In this document: in pieces, positions 9,589-18,297 of the stretch
Numbering within the stretch: the stretch's first letter is position 1
Layout: each line of letters starts with the position of its first letter
Source: Paenibacillus sp. EZ-K15
Lineage (GTDB): Bacteria > Bacillota > Bacilli > Paenibacillales > Paenibacillaceae
Reading direction: 5' to 3'
Assembly: GCF_002573715.1 (NCBI RefSeq)
Contig: NZ_PDHM01000022.1
Coordinates: 1 to 50,414, forward strand
Length of the DNA stretch: 50,414 nt
The notes under the pieces: model-generated
The model's database searches: none
The model's input: only the letters and a program-made list of their open reading frames with translations
What the model was told of the DNA's origin: nothing
Program-made: the position numbers and the translations under genes

Positions 9589-10514
9589 TCGCGGGGTCCC
9601 CCTTTGGTAATTTCGAGGAATACATCCTCCAGATTGCTCTGTGCTTCCTGAAACGAGACAATCGGAATTTCCCAGGAGACCACCTGCCGCAGCAGAGCGC
9701 TTTGCTGCGCATCATCCCCGCCGTAATGAACATGGACACCGGTGTTATCCGTTAATACCGACGAGACAAAGGGTTCGTCCCGCAGCTTCTCGGCCAGTTC
9801 CTCTTCACGCTCGAGCGTGCGGATATGGATAACTTTTTTCACGCGGAGACGGCTCTGAATATCAGCCACCTTGCCTTGGGCAACCATCTCGCCGTGCTCG
9901 ATTACCCCGATTTCATCCACCATCTCCGCCAGCTCAGGCAAAATATGCGACGAAATGATGATCGTCTTGCCCATCAGCTTCAATTCCTTCAAGATTTCAC
10001 GCATCTCGATCCGCGCCCGCGGATCCAGCCCCGAAGCCGGCTCATCCAGAATCAATACGTCCGGATCATGCACCAGACACCGGGCAAGGCATAAACGCTG
10101 CTTCATGCCGCGCGAGAGACTGTCGACGTACGTATCCGCTTTGTCGCTCAGGTTGACGAGCTCCAGGAGCTGCGGAATGAGCTGCTCCCTCTCGGCGCGC
10201 GGAATGCCGTAACTTGCCCCGTAAAAATGCAAATATTCGGTAGATTTCAGCTGGTCATACACGCCAAAGAAATCGGGCATGTAGCCGATCCGCTTGCGGA
10301 CCTCTTTGGGATGCTGGGTCACGTCGAAGCCGCCGACCTTGGCAACACCCGAGGTTGGCAGCATCAGGGTGGCCAATATGGACATCGTCGTGGATTTGCC
10401 TGCTCCGTTCGGGCCGACAAATCCAAATACCGTCCCTTTTTCGATATGAAGACTGATGTCCTTCAACGCATGGAACGTTCCGTATTTTTTACTCAGGTTT
10501 CTAATCTCGATCAT
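9585..10514 (-). CDS. ABC transporter ATP-binding protein
   Basis: 309 residues from the ATG at 10514, which overlaps the stop of the upstream gene as ATGA. Walker A is GPNGAGKST, the signature is LSRGMKQRL, and the Walker B reads LILDEPASGLDP, followed by the switch His in ISSHI. The C-terminal 80 residues form the accessory domain usual in ABC-2 exporter ATPases. It energises the adjacent permease. A longer open frame upstream lies inside the preceding gene and is not used. Confidence 0.94.
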   Translation of the reverse strand: MIEIRNLSKKYGTFHALKDISLHIEKGTVFGFVGPNGAGKSTTMSILATLMLPTSGVAKVGGFDVTQHPKEVRKRIGYMPDFFGVYDQLKSTEYLHFYGASYGIPRAEREQLIPQLLELVNLSDKADTYVDSLSRGMKQRLCLARCLVHDPDVLILDEPASGLDPRARIEMREILKELKLMGKTIIISSHILPELAEMVDEIGVIEHGEMVAQGKVADIQSRLRVKKVIHIRTLEREEELAEKLRDEPFVSSVLTDNTGVHVHYGGDDAQQSALLRQVVSWEIPIVSFQEAQSNLEDVFLEITKGGPRE

Positions 10515-12871
10515 GGAGTGGCCTCCCCCTTCACAGACAGCTCCGGCATCATAAAGTTGGTCTGATCCTTGGCGGTGATCATGAAGCGGATCCGATTCCC
10601 CACGATATATTGCTCCGGATTTTTGGTAATGGTATGCACATTGTTCACGTCTGTAACAGGCTCCCATTCGCTCTTCTTTGAGTTCCAGATCTCCATCGTA
10701 ACGTTGTTATTGAATTTAGTGCCTTTTATAGACAATTCCGAATACTTCACGTTGCCTTCCGATATTAACGGGAATTCGGCGATCAGGCTGCCCTGTCCCA
10801 TTTCGACCCCATGAGGGTAAACCCCGAACATCGGCGCATTCACCTGCGATATCTCAGGAGACAGGAAGCCGTAAGGAATGTTGATCTCCCCGTTCAGTCC
10901 CCAATCCATCTCCACCGGCTGTATCCAGAAATTGAGCTGATCACTGTCCACCTCAGCGCCTTTCAGCGTATAATTCGTCAAATGGTCCTTGCTCCATCCC
11001 AAAATGTAAGCATCCCTATTGACCATTCTGTTGGAATATCCGTATGGGGACAAAATATCGCGCTCACGCTGTTTCGGATCATTCTGCGAATACGGGTACA
11101 GCATCCCGGACAAGTCACCGCCCGTAAACTTGATGATTTGTTTCGGGTCCTGAGGAACGGCAGCCGCCTCTCCCTTCTTGATATCTCCCAACTTATAGGC
11201 TTTGCCTCCAATAACCAGTGCAACCTCGGTCAAATCGTTAATCGTGTCATTGGTGACCTTACCGTTTAATTCTCCTTTGGCATCGAGCTTCAAATCCATG
11301 CCCAGGCGCCCCATCTCCTCGGTTCCTTGACGGTCCACCCATACCTTGGCTAATGACCATTGGGACATGTCGCGAAGCTCCAGCGTCGTGGAGGCCTGCT
11401 CCACTCGGACAAAATTCTTATTCTCGCCCATTCCCCCAAACGTGTTTCGGGACTGCGCCGTTCTCAAATACGTATTCTCCGGAAATTCCAAGGCATAGTT
11501 CCCGCTTCTAGGCGTGAAGAATGCGGAAGCTGTCGATTTAACCGCATCCCCCTGACCGTTTAGTTCAATCAAGTTGATGGTGTGTGCGAGTTCCCGCGTC
11601 TTGTCCGATGAGCCGACCACGTAAACGGAACCGCTCGCGATGACGGCAATGATCGGGATCAAGAACCAAGCCCATTCCCGCTTGTCCGCCTTCTTCAAGA
11701 TATAGTAGAGCAGCGGCGCAACGACCACCGCATAAATAATGAGCATCCACAACAGCAGCGTGAAGGAAGGCATCTTCAGTGATGGAAAATATTCCAGAAC
11801 GTAATTCAAATTGTCCATCAGCGAATTGTAGTACATGCCATTCTGCGCACCCATCATGGGAAGGTTATTGCGCAATATCGATGCCCAAGCATCCGGATGG
11901 CCTGCCCATGAGCTCACTGGTTCCATAGCCAGATCATAGGCCGCATATTGAACACTTCCTTGACCATAGGCCTTCGAGGCAAACAATGGTTGTCCATCCG
12001 CTTCAATCCCGATTTGTGCGCCTTCCACCGCTTTCGCTGTAGAAATAGTAAATGCCCCATCCAGTTTCAGCGGCTTCCCGCCAAGCTTCTCCAGCTCGGC
12101 CAGCGAGTTAACGGTGGTGGTGCCGTTCGCAACTACCGGCGTAATGTCGGCAAACGGTGCCGCTGTTTTGGTATATCCCGCGCCTCCGGCCAGAATCAGG
12201 GTGCCGCCGCCATTTACCCAATCTGTAATCGCCTTGCGCTGAGGCTCTGACAGCGTATCGGAAGCAAAATTGTTGATAACAATGACGTCCAATCCGTTCA
12301 GCAGCATTCCATCCGACGGAACGCTGGCGTTCTTAAGCGGGAACACGCTCACGCTGTTGCCCTTGCCGTTAAGGACATTCATGAAATTCATCGTATCCGG
12401 ATCATCCGATAACACGGCAATGAGTGCGCCTTGATAAGGAGAAGCCTGCACGTAGTTTTTACCTGTGGCAAACGGAATCTGCTTCCCCTTGGTATAAGAT
12501 CCTTCATAGAAGAGGATCTGGTTATTATCTTTATTCAGCATGGCCCCTGGAATGCCGATCACGACTTCCTTCGGCGTATCCTTCGGCAGGTCCACCTGCT
12601 GGACGTAGGAAGTTTGATATCCGAAGCCATTGTAGTTCTGAATCTGCACGACCACGTCACCGGATATATCCCGGTCACTGGTTAAGGTCAGTTTGAGCGG
12701 ATTCCATTTATCATGTTTAATCTTGCCTTGATAACCCATTTCGGATTGAATGCCAATCTTCGCTCCGTCGGCGTAGACGTTTCCGGCCGGAATCGACAAG
12801 GATAACGTGGCCACAATCAGCAGCGCCACCATCGGCAGCAACATCCACGTTTTTTTTGTATAAAACGACAA
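10511..12871 (-). CDS. Exported membrane protein, first gene of the MoxR/VWA/ABC operon
   Basis: 786 residues. The TTG start follows GGAGAGGGG. A signal peptide of about 34 residues ends in VYA-DG. The extracytoplasmic part holds a flavodoxin/amidotransferase-like segment near residues 190-230 (WVNGGGTLILAGGAGY). Two membrane helices follow at about 367-392 and 398-420, and then a second large extracytoplasmic beta-rich region. No catalytic motif is evident. Because it is first in the operon and coupled to the ATPase, it may be the surface subunit of the ABC complex, as amidotransferase-like GldG-type proteins are in gliding transporters. That comparison is an inference. Confidence 0.8.
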   Translation of the reverse strand: MSFYTKKTWMLLPMVALLIVATLSLSIPAGNVYADGAKIGIQSEMGYQGKIKHDKWNPLKLTLTSDRDISGDVVVQIQNYNGFGYQTSYVQQVDLPKDTPKEVVIGIPGAMLNKDNNQILFYEGSYTKGKQIPFATGKNYVQASPYQGALIAVLSDDPDTMNFMNVLNGKGNSVSVFPLKNASVPSDGMLLNGLDVIVINNFASDTLSEPQRKAITDWVNGGGTLILAGGAGYTKTAAPFADITPVVANGTTTVNSLAELEKLGGKPLKLDGAFTISTAKAVEGAQIGIEADGQPLFASKAYGQGSVQYAAYDLAMEPVSSWAGHPDAWASILRNNLPMMGAQNGMYYNSLMDNLNYVLEYFPSLKMPSFTLLLWMLIIYAVVVAPLLYYILKKADKREWAWFLIPIIAVIASGSVYVVGSSDKTRELAHTINLIELNGQGDAVKSTASAFFTPRSGNYALEFPENTYLRTAQSRNTFGGMGENKNFVRVEQASTTLELRDMSQWSLAKVWVDRQGTEEMGRLGMDLKLDAKGELNGKVTNDTINDLTEVALVIGGKAYKLGDIKKGEAAAVPQDPKQIIKFTGGDLSGMLYPYSQNDPKQRERDILSPYGYSNRMVNRDAYILGWSKDHLTNYTLKGAEVDSDQLNFWIQPVEMDWGLNGEINIPYGFLSPEISQVNAPMFGVYPHGVEMGQGSLIAEFPLISEGNVKYSELSIKGTKFNNNVTMEIWNSKKSEWEPVTDVNNVHTITKNPEQYIVGNRIRFMITAKDQTNFMMPELSVKGEATP

Positions 12872-12965
12872 CTGATGATTCCCCTCTCCACATATAAATT
12901 GCTTTCACATGAAAAATGACACATATGTTCCGAAGACGTATGTAAAGGTTCTCTTCACAAGTTCA

Positions 12966-12994
12966 ACTATATTGACGAGTCGAATTCATGAAAA
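12966..12994 (-). promoter_or_regulatory. Candidate sigma-A promoter of the MoxR/VWA/ABC operon
   Basis: On the minus strand TTTTCA and TATAGT are separated by exactly 17 bases, giving a leader of roughly 90 bases before the TTG start at 12871. This lies inside the 390-base gene-free stretch 12872-13261, whose only other recognisable element is the purU terminator. Confidence 0.45.
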
Positions 12995-13082
12995 GTTTGA
13001 CGTTTCCTTCCATAACAAGTTGTATTGGACCGTATTTTCAGCATTTCCGGGGGATTCAGCTTTTTTTACCAAGTCAACTATA

Positions 13083-13116
13083 AATAAAAATCCCACTCCA
13101 ATAAGAGGAGCGGGAT
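13083..13116 (-). terminator. Rho-independent terminator of purU
   Basis: Read on the minus strand, a 10-bp stem (ATCCCGCTCC with GGAGTGGGAT, one G-U pair) with a seven-base loop is followed by TTTTTATTT. It sits about 145 bases after the purU stop. Confidence 0.85.
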
Positions 13117-13261
13117 CAAGGGGTAATCCATTGCAGCGTTAAAGTGTTGGGCTGCTCCATTGTACTATCTATGATGAATCGTCCGAATACAGCCTCATAT
13201 TCTTACTTGCACCCAGACACAGGCTGTCTTCCCGTCTGATTATACTTCCGCTTGCAAACCG

Positions 13262-14161
13262 TTAGTTGAATACAACCGTTTTGTTGTTATGCACCAGAAT
13301 CCGATCCTCGACATGCCATTTGACGGCTCTTGCAAGCACCACGCGTTCGATGGTACGGCCAATACGCTTCAACTCGTTGACATCGTCCCGGTGGCTAACG
13401 CGCTGCACGTCCTGCTCAATAATCGGTCCGCCATCCAGCTCTTCGGTTACATAATGGGCGGTTGCTCCGATAATTTTCACCCCGCGGTTATAAGCTTGCG
13501 CATAAGGCTTGCCGCCGACAAAGGCCGGAAGGAAGGAATGGTGAATATTGATAATCCGGTTCCGGTAATGTTCGATAAAGGTTGGCGAAATAATCTGCAT
13601 GTAACGCGCAAGGATAATCACATCGATATCATCGCCGATCACATCCAGCTGACGTTGCTCCGCTTGAGGCTTCGTATCCGCTGTAACCGGAATGTGGTGA
13701 TACGGGATACCGAACGATTCTACGTATTCCTTCATATCTAGGTGATTGCTCACCACCAGTGCGATATCCGCATCCAGATCGCCAGCCTGCCATTGCCACA
13801 ACAGCTCTACAAGGCAGTGATCTTCTTTTGAAACAAAAATCGCCAGTCGTTTCTTACGGACCGCATGATAGATATTCCATTCCATACGGAATTGATCGGC
13901 AACTTCCTGGAAGGACTCCTCCAGCTTGGGAAGCTTCGTATTCAAATCCTCCAGATCAAATTCAACCCGCATAAAAAACATGCCGCCGGCAGGATCCATC
14001 GTATATTGATCAGACTGGACAATGTTGGCGCCATGCTGGTACAGAAACTGGGAGACCGCCGCCACAATTCCCGGTCCATCCGGACAGGAGATCAGCATGC
14101 GGGCGCGATTAGGGTACTGACCTGCCGCAGAGGGCAGATCCTTCTTGATGTGAATTTCCAT
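13262..14161 (-). CDS. purU: Formyltetrahydrofolate deformylase
   Basis: 299 residues, ATG after AAGGAGG. An N-terminal ACT domain (about 20-95, with SCPDGPGIVAAVS) precedes a formyl-transferase-fold catalytic domain from about 105. The active-site pattern of the hydrolase is seen: NIHHSFLPAF with the catalytic His, ATAHYVTEELDGGPII, and the final Asp region. PurU hydrolyses 10-formyl-tetrahydrofolate to formate and tetrahydrofolate, which balances one-carbon pools and feeds formate to PurT-type purine synthesis. It is a single-gene unit with its own terminator. The 122-base interval to the upstream nfo gene holds a long hairpin. Confidence 0.96.
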   Translation of the reverse strand: MEIHIKKDLPSAAGQYPNRARMLISCPDGPGIVAAVSQFLYQHGANIVQSDQYTMDPAGGMFFMRVEFDLEDLNTKLPKLEESFQEVADQFRMEWNIYHAVRKKRLAIFVSKEDHCLVELLWQWQAGDLDADIALVVSNHLDMKEYVESFGIPYHHIPVTADTKPQAEQRQLDVIGDDIDVIILARYMQIISPTFIEHYRNRIINIHHSFLPAFVGGKPYAQAYNRGVKIIGATAHYVTEELDGGPIIEQDVQRVSHRDDVNELKRIGRTIERVVLARAVKWHVEDRILVHNNKTVVFN

Positions 14162-14202
14162 GAGACTCGGTGATCCTCCTTTTGAATCTGCAATTAACGG
14201 CC

Positions 14203-14244
14203 TCTCAGGAAAACATGCCGCGACATGCGGACGTTATCCTGAGA
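14203..14244. other. Hairpin between nfo and purU
   Basis: TCTCAGGA and TCCTGAGA form an 8-bp outer stem enclosing a second GC-rich helix (CCGC/GCGG). No T-tract follows on either strand, so this is not a normal terminator. It lies about 45 bases upstream of the purU start and could be a weak nfo terminator, a leader element or a processing site. Confidence 0.4.
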
Positions 14245-14283
14245 ATGCCTTAGTATTCTGAATATAAAGCCATTTAATGAAGC

Positions 14284-15405
14284 TTATGAAGTCAGGGAAA
14301 CACCGGACAACCAAGCGATCAGGCGCTGATTGATCTCTTCCTCCGAAAGGTCGGACAGCAGGCCTGCTGCCATGACCATATCATACAGGCGCTCCATCGG
14401 CTCGCGAGGATCCGCCTTTTTGGCTTTGGCATCATTCTTCAGAAGCGTCCAGGTATCCAGCACGAACGAACGGGATTCAATGCCTTCCTTCGCAAAAAAA
14501 GCACCCAGTTCTTCTACTTGCTGAGCAAAAGTTGGCCCGAAACGGCCTTCCACATCCCCACGCAGAAGCGCAATCTCGATCTCATACATCGGACGCTGCG
14601 TTTTCGGATCTTTACCGATCCACGGCGTCTCCAGAATGAACGGTCTGCCCTGTAGCTTCTCGTGATGAACCACTCTTTGAATGGCTTCATAGCCGATCCA
14701 TCCGGTTCCAATCGGCGTATGACGGTCTTTACCCGCTCCACGCGGATTCTTGCTGTCATTCACGTGCACGACCGTTAACCGATCGAGTCCGATCAGCTTG
14801 TCGAACTGCTCCAGCACGCCGTCCAGATCATTTACAATATCATAACCCGCATCATGAATATGGCAGGTATCGAGGCAGATGGCCAAACGGTCATTGTACT
14901 TCACCTTATCAATAATGGAAGCAATTTCTTCAAAACTGCGTCCCATCTCGGTGCCTTTGCCGGCCATCGTCTCCAGCGCAATCTTCACTTCGGTCTCGTC
15001 CGTACCGCCGAGCACTTCATTGAGCCCTTCGGCAATTCGGTCGATGCCGTATTCCGCATCCTTATCGGTATATGCACCCGGATGGAGAACGATATTCTTC
15101 ACGCCGACCGCATGCGTGCGGCGAATCTCCTCTTGCAAAAAGCTTACCGCCAGCTCAAACGTGTTGGGCTTGTACGATCCAAGGTTGATAATGTATGGCG
15201 CATGGACCACAATCTCATCAATCCCGCTTTCCTGCATAGCGGCTCTGCCTTCTTCGATAAACATGGAATCGATCGGCTTGCGGCGCGTGTTTTGCGGCGC
15301 GCCGGTATATATCATGAACGAGCTTGAGCCATATGATGTAGCTTCAGCCGTCGCAGTCAGCAATCCCTTGTCCGAAAACGACACGTGGGAACCAATTTTC
15401 AACAT
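14284..15405 (-). CDS. nfo: Endonuclease IV (apurinic site endonuclease) with C-terminal extension
   Basis: 373 residues from the ATG at 15405, seven bases after AGGGGGA. The AP-endonuclease-2 TIM barrel is clear, with metal-ligand segments VVHAPY, VLHPGAY, ALETMAGKGTEMG, CLDTCHIHDAGYD, VVHVNDSK and ILETPW. It incises DNA at abasic sites in base-excision repair. The usual length is about 280-300 residues. Here about 90 further residues follow the barrel, rich in charged helices and ending WLSGVSLTS. The extension is in frame and bears no frameshift sign. Its role is unknown. Confidence 0.94.
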   Translation of the reverse strand: MLKIGSHVSFSDKGLLTATAEATSYGSSSFMIYTGAPQNTRRKPIDSMFIEEGRAAMQESGIDEIVVHAPYIINLGSYKPNTFELAVSFLQEEIRRTHAVGVKNIVLHPGAYTDKDAEYGIDRIAEGLNEVLGGTDETEVKIALETMAGKGTEMGRSFEEIASIIDKVKYNDRLAICLDTCHIHDAGYDIVNDLDGVLEQFDKLIGLDRLTVVHVNDSKNPRGAGKDRHTPIGTGWIGYEAIQRVVHHEKLQGRPFILETPWIGKDPKTQRPMYEIEIALLRGDVEGRFGPTFAQQVEELGAFFAKEGIESRSFVLDTWTLLKNDAKAKKADPREPMERLYDMVMAAGLLSDLSEEEINQRLIAWLSGVSLTS

Positions 15406-15456
15406 GCTGTATCCCCCTTTTTTTAACACACAATTACACCTATTTTAGCTTGTATA

Positions 15457-15485
15457 TCGAAATAAATCTAGAAATGCGTTATAAT
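15457..15485 (+). promoter_or_regulatory. Candidate promoter of the DUF2621 gene
   Basis: TCGAAA and a consensus TATAAT are spaced by 17 bases. Just after the predicted start of transcription lies a small inverted repeat, TGTCA-TG-TGACA (15498-15509), of unknown meaning. Confidence 0.5.
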
Positions 15486-15531
15486 TCTCATGAAAGTGTC
15501 ATGTGACAATAATCATTGAGGTGATATACAA

Positions 15532-16005
15532 ATGAAGAGCACAGGGGCCGTCATGGGCTATTTGTCGTCCAGTGCGCCGCCGTCATGGTTCATGAACTCC
15601 ATTGCCTTCTGGGGATGGGTCATGCTTGGGCTGATGGGCATCGGCGGATTTTTCATGTTCCGCAAGTTTCTGAAAGTGCTTCCCAAAGCCGACGGCAAAT
15701 CGAAGCTCGATTGGCAAAATTACTGGGTAGAGCGAAGCCGCCCGCTGTGGACGGATGAATCCAAAGCATTTCTGGACGAACTGGTGCAGCCTGTTCCAGG
15801 ACCGTTCCGGGATATCGCCAAACACTCCATTGCAGCCGAAATCGGCAAAATCGCCGTCGAATCCGGCGCAAACGAAGTAACCCGGGATCACTGCATCAAA
15901 GGTTACATCGTGGCTACGCCGAAGCGGGATTACAAATTCCTGATGAACTTTCTGCACAAGAAAGGCATTGATTATACGCCTTACAAACACCTGATTAATA
16001 GGTAG
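15532..16005 (+). CDS. DUF2621 (YneK-like) membrane-anchored protein
   Basis: 157 residues, ATG nine bases after GAGGTGA. A single membrane helix spans about 25-46, and the rest is a basic cytoplasmic domain with conserved motifs WTDESKAFLDELV, VPGPFRD and GYIVATPKRDY. I match it from memory to the DUF2621 family (B. subtilis YneK), which has no known function and occurs in endospore formers. The C-terminal part resembles the short domain found in light-independent protochlorophyllide reductase-type proteins (PCP-red), which is a distant impression only. It is monocistronic with a strong terminator. Confidence 0.75.
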   Translation: MKSTGAVMGYLSSSAPPSWFMNSIAFWGWVMLGLMGIGGFFMFRKFLKVLPKADGKSKLDWQNYWVERSRPLWTDESKAFLDELVQPVPGPFRDIAKHSIAAEIGKIAVESGANEVTRDHCIKGYIVATPKRDYKFLMNFLHKKGIDYTPYKHLINR

Positions 16006-16063
16006 AAGTCTGTTGAGTTTAATGGATCGGCCAGGCTTACAAAAAAAGAGAAACAAAGCCCAG

Positions 16064-16113
16064 CCAGCCCGTGGTGCATGGCGGTTGAATTCCGCACATG
16101 CACCACGGGCTGG
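16064..16113. terminator. Strong bidirectional terminator
   Basis: A perfect 17-bp inverted repeat (arms starting CCAGCCCGTGGTGC) with a second inner GCGG/CCGC helix. It sits between convergent genes: the DUF2621 gene on plus and the GH130 gene on minus. A T-rich run follows on each side. Confidence 0.85.
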
Positions 16114-16210
16114 TTTGTTCCACATCAGGATATAATCCGAACCGCAGGTATCATGCAATTCTTGTACAAATTTGAAGACGGAAAGATGCAGTGTTCCGCC
16201 TGCCCCATCC

Positions 16211-17221
16211 TTATCCCTCCAAACAGAGCCGGATTAGATCGTCCACATGAGCGGTAGCCAAGCATTCCACCGTGTCGGCGGCCCCGTAATAGATTTTCAC
16301 TTCTCCATCCTCCTCCAGCACCATGCCGCCGGGGAAAATGACATCATTGCGGAAGCCACCATTCGTCTCGTACAGTGCCTCAGGCGCAAGCAGGGGCGAT
16401 GCGCTCATGCCAAGGATCTTCTTCGGATTGTCAAGATCGAGCAGCATAATGCCGGCAGTATACCGTTTCTTCCAGGTCGGCTCCCAGCCGTTCTTCCCTC
16501 TAGCGGAATCAATATCCACCGCATGGAACGTAGTAAGCCAGCCCTTATCTGTCTTCACGGGCGGTGCGGCCGGACCGATCTTGTCATTGGCGAACGGCAC
16601 CTGCTCCACCGCCAGCAGCAGCTCGGAACGGCCCCAATATATCAGATCCGGCGACTCCGAGATCCAGGTGTCGAACCGGTCCACTCCGCCGCGGCTATAC
16701 ACCGTGAACGGCCGTTCCAGCCGGACGTAGTTGCCGTTGATCCGTTCCGGGAATAGCACCATATTTCGCAAGTCTGGCGTTGACATGCTCAATACTTCAA
16801 AGGATTCAAAATCGTCCGTTACTGCGATACCTCCCCGGATGCCGTGCCGCGTATCTACCGCGAAGCACATGTAGCAGCGGCCGTCAATGACCGTCAGACG
16901 CGGATCATAGGCGCGGAGAATCTCTTCGTCGCGCAGTTTGAAGATCGGCTTTGGCCCCGCTGTCCAGTGAATACCATCGTCGCTGAAGGCGATGCCGAGA
17001 TCTGTCGTATGATGCGGATCAATGATCTGCTTCTCCAGCGAGCCATAGTCATTGCGGAATACCATGATGTAGCGGCCGTTAAACTTAGCGACGCCTGCAT
17101 TGAAGACAAGTGCGGTGGGATACGGAACACGTGCCGCGTCCAACACGGGGTTGGCCGGATGGCGGCGAATGAACGGGCTGGACGCCAGCGTTCCAATGTT
17201 GGGCATATTCGTGGTTTTCAT
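16211..17221 (-). CDS. GH130-family beta-mannoside phosphorylase-like enzyme
   Basis: 336 residues, ATG after AAGGAGG. The five-bladed propeller family is recognised by HPANPVL at 21-27, VFNAGVAKFNGRYIMVFRND at 39-58, the active-site segment AYDPRLT with candidate catalytic Asp at 106, and the late GAADTVECLATA segment. GH130 enzymes split or transfer beta-linked mannosides using phosphate and act in the cytoplasm after import. The match to bacterial mannooligosaccharide or mannosylglucose phosphorylases cannot be narrowed by eye. It is the last gene of the transporter operon, behind the DUF1861 gene, which fits use of an imported mannoside. Confidence 0.85.
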   Translation of the reverse strand: MKTTNMPNIGTLASSPFIRRHPANPVLDAARVPYPTALVFNAGVAKFNGRYIMVFRNDYGSLEKQIIDPHHTTDLGIAFSDDGIHWTAGPKPIFKLRDEEILRAYDPRLTVIDGRCYMCFAVDTRHGIRGGIAVTDDFESFEVLSMSTPDLRNMVLFPERINGNYVRLERPFTVYSRGGVDRFDTWISESPDLIYWGRSELLLAVEQVPFANDKIGPAAPPVKTDKGWLTTFHAVDIDSARGKNGWEPTWKKRYTAGIMLLDLDNPKKILGMSASPLLAPEALYETNGGFRNDVIFPGGMVLEEDGEVKIYYGAADTVECLATAHVDDLIRLCLEG

Positions 17222-17310
17222 CTATTAATATCCTCCTCCTTGTAAGCTGAAAAGTACAATTTCCGGGTTATCAACGTGTCCTTCGCGAGTGCGAATTCTC
17301 CCATGAGCTT

Positions 17311-18261
17311 CTAAACAAGAAGCCCATGCCTTGCGAAAGGATAGTCGATCGTAATACGTCCTACCTGACAATCACTAAGACCACTGTAAAGATCAGCCTT
17401 GCCGTCCGGGCGCATGACAATGCCTGAAGAAAAAACACAGTCCACCAAATACGGTGCTTTGGCAGGTCCTGCCGGGTAGCAGGAACGACTACCGATCACA
17501 TGAAGGTCCGATGACTCACAGGTGGTTGGATCGAAGACGAAGGCCATGTTCAGGTACACCTTCAATTCCCCTCCGTTCTCATCCTTATCCAGGTAACAAA
17601 TGTGGCCAATGATTCCGATTTTGTCACTGTCGAGGAGATAAGCCTGATTGACGCCTCCCCATTCGCCTTCCCCGAAGATGCCATGAATGTAAGGTGCGTT
17701 CTCGATGACGTCCGCAGTCAAATCTTCCAGTCTGTCAACGACCGTAAAGCCGATCATGGATTCGCTCCCGTATTTGCCTCTCATCTCGGCGCTGCGCGGA
17801 CGCGAGAAAACGCCGATCCTTCCGTCCGACAACGACACAAGACGAATATCCTTCATTTTGTTAGGTCCGGTCGTGAAGTAGTACAAATTATGGAGGTCGG
17901 TGCCCCGAAAGAAATAGCCGAAAAATGTGCTGTATCTTCCACTTTGGTATTGCACATGAGTCCCGCCCATTACGAGCTCATCACCGATTTCGCTGATGTA
18001 AGGGTCCTCCAGAGTATAGATCATGCTATCTTCCACCACGCTCCATTCATCCTGTCCCGTTTCCTCGAACAGGCGGACCCAAGAGCGGGCCCATTCCTCG
18101 CGACGTTCTACCCGCCCGAACAAATAGCGCTTCCCATCCCGTTTGAATGGAATCGAAATATTGTAGACATCAAAACCATCCACGCCATGAAATTTCAAGG
18201 TTGCACTTTCATAGATCGTTTTTGTCGCTTCAAATTCAATTCGTTGCTTCTGCAAGGTCAA
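17311..18261 (-). CDS. DUF1861 protein, five-bladed propeller related to MTP/GT108 mannoside enzymes
   Basis: 316 residues, TTG start close behind GGAGG. The family pattern is visible: LKFHGVDGFDVYN at 23-35, GRVERREEW at 49-57, LEDPYIS at 84-90 and GGVNQAYLLD. The EDP at 85-87 aligns in position with the YDPR active-site segment of GH130 enzymes, with the Arg replaced by Tyr. DUF1861 includes, as I recall, the Leishmania mannosyltransferase/phosphorylases (GT108) that make and degrade beta-1,2-mannan. Here it lies between the solute-binding protein and a GH130 enzyme, so a second mannoside phosphorylase or transferase step is likely but unproven. Confidence 0.75.
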   Translation of the reverse strand: MTLQKQRIEFEATKTIYESATLKFHGVDGFDVYNISIPFKRDGKRYLFGRVERREEWARSWVRLFEETGQDEWSVVEDSMIYTLEDPYISEIGDELVMGGTHVQYQSGRYSTFFGYFFRGTDLHNLYYFTTGPNKMKDIRLVSLSDGRIGVFSRPRSAEMRGKYGSESMIGFTVVDRLEDLTADVIENAPYIHGIFGEGEWGGVNQAYLLDSDKIGIIGHICYLDKDENGGELKVYLNMAFVFDPTTCESSDLHVIGSRSCYPAGPAKAPYLVDCVFSSGIVMRPDGKADLYSGLSDCQVGRITIDYPFARHGLLV

Positions 18262-18297
18262 AATTCCTCCACACCTTCCTTTTGTTTTTCAACTCGT

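Noticed and set aside
15498..15509. TnrA/GlnR-type site (TGTCA-TG-TGACA)
   Set aside because: The known consensus has seven bases between TGTNA and TNACA. Here there are only two.
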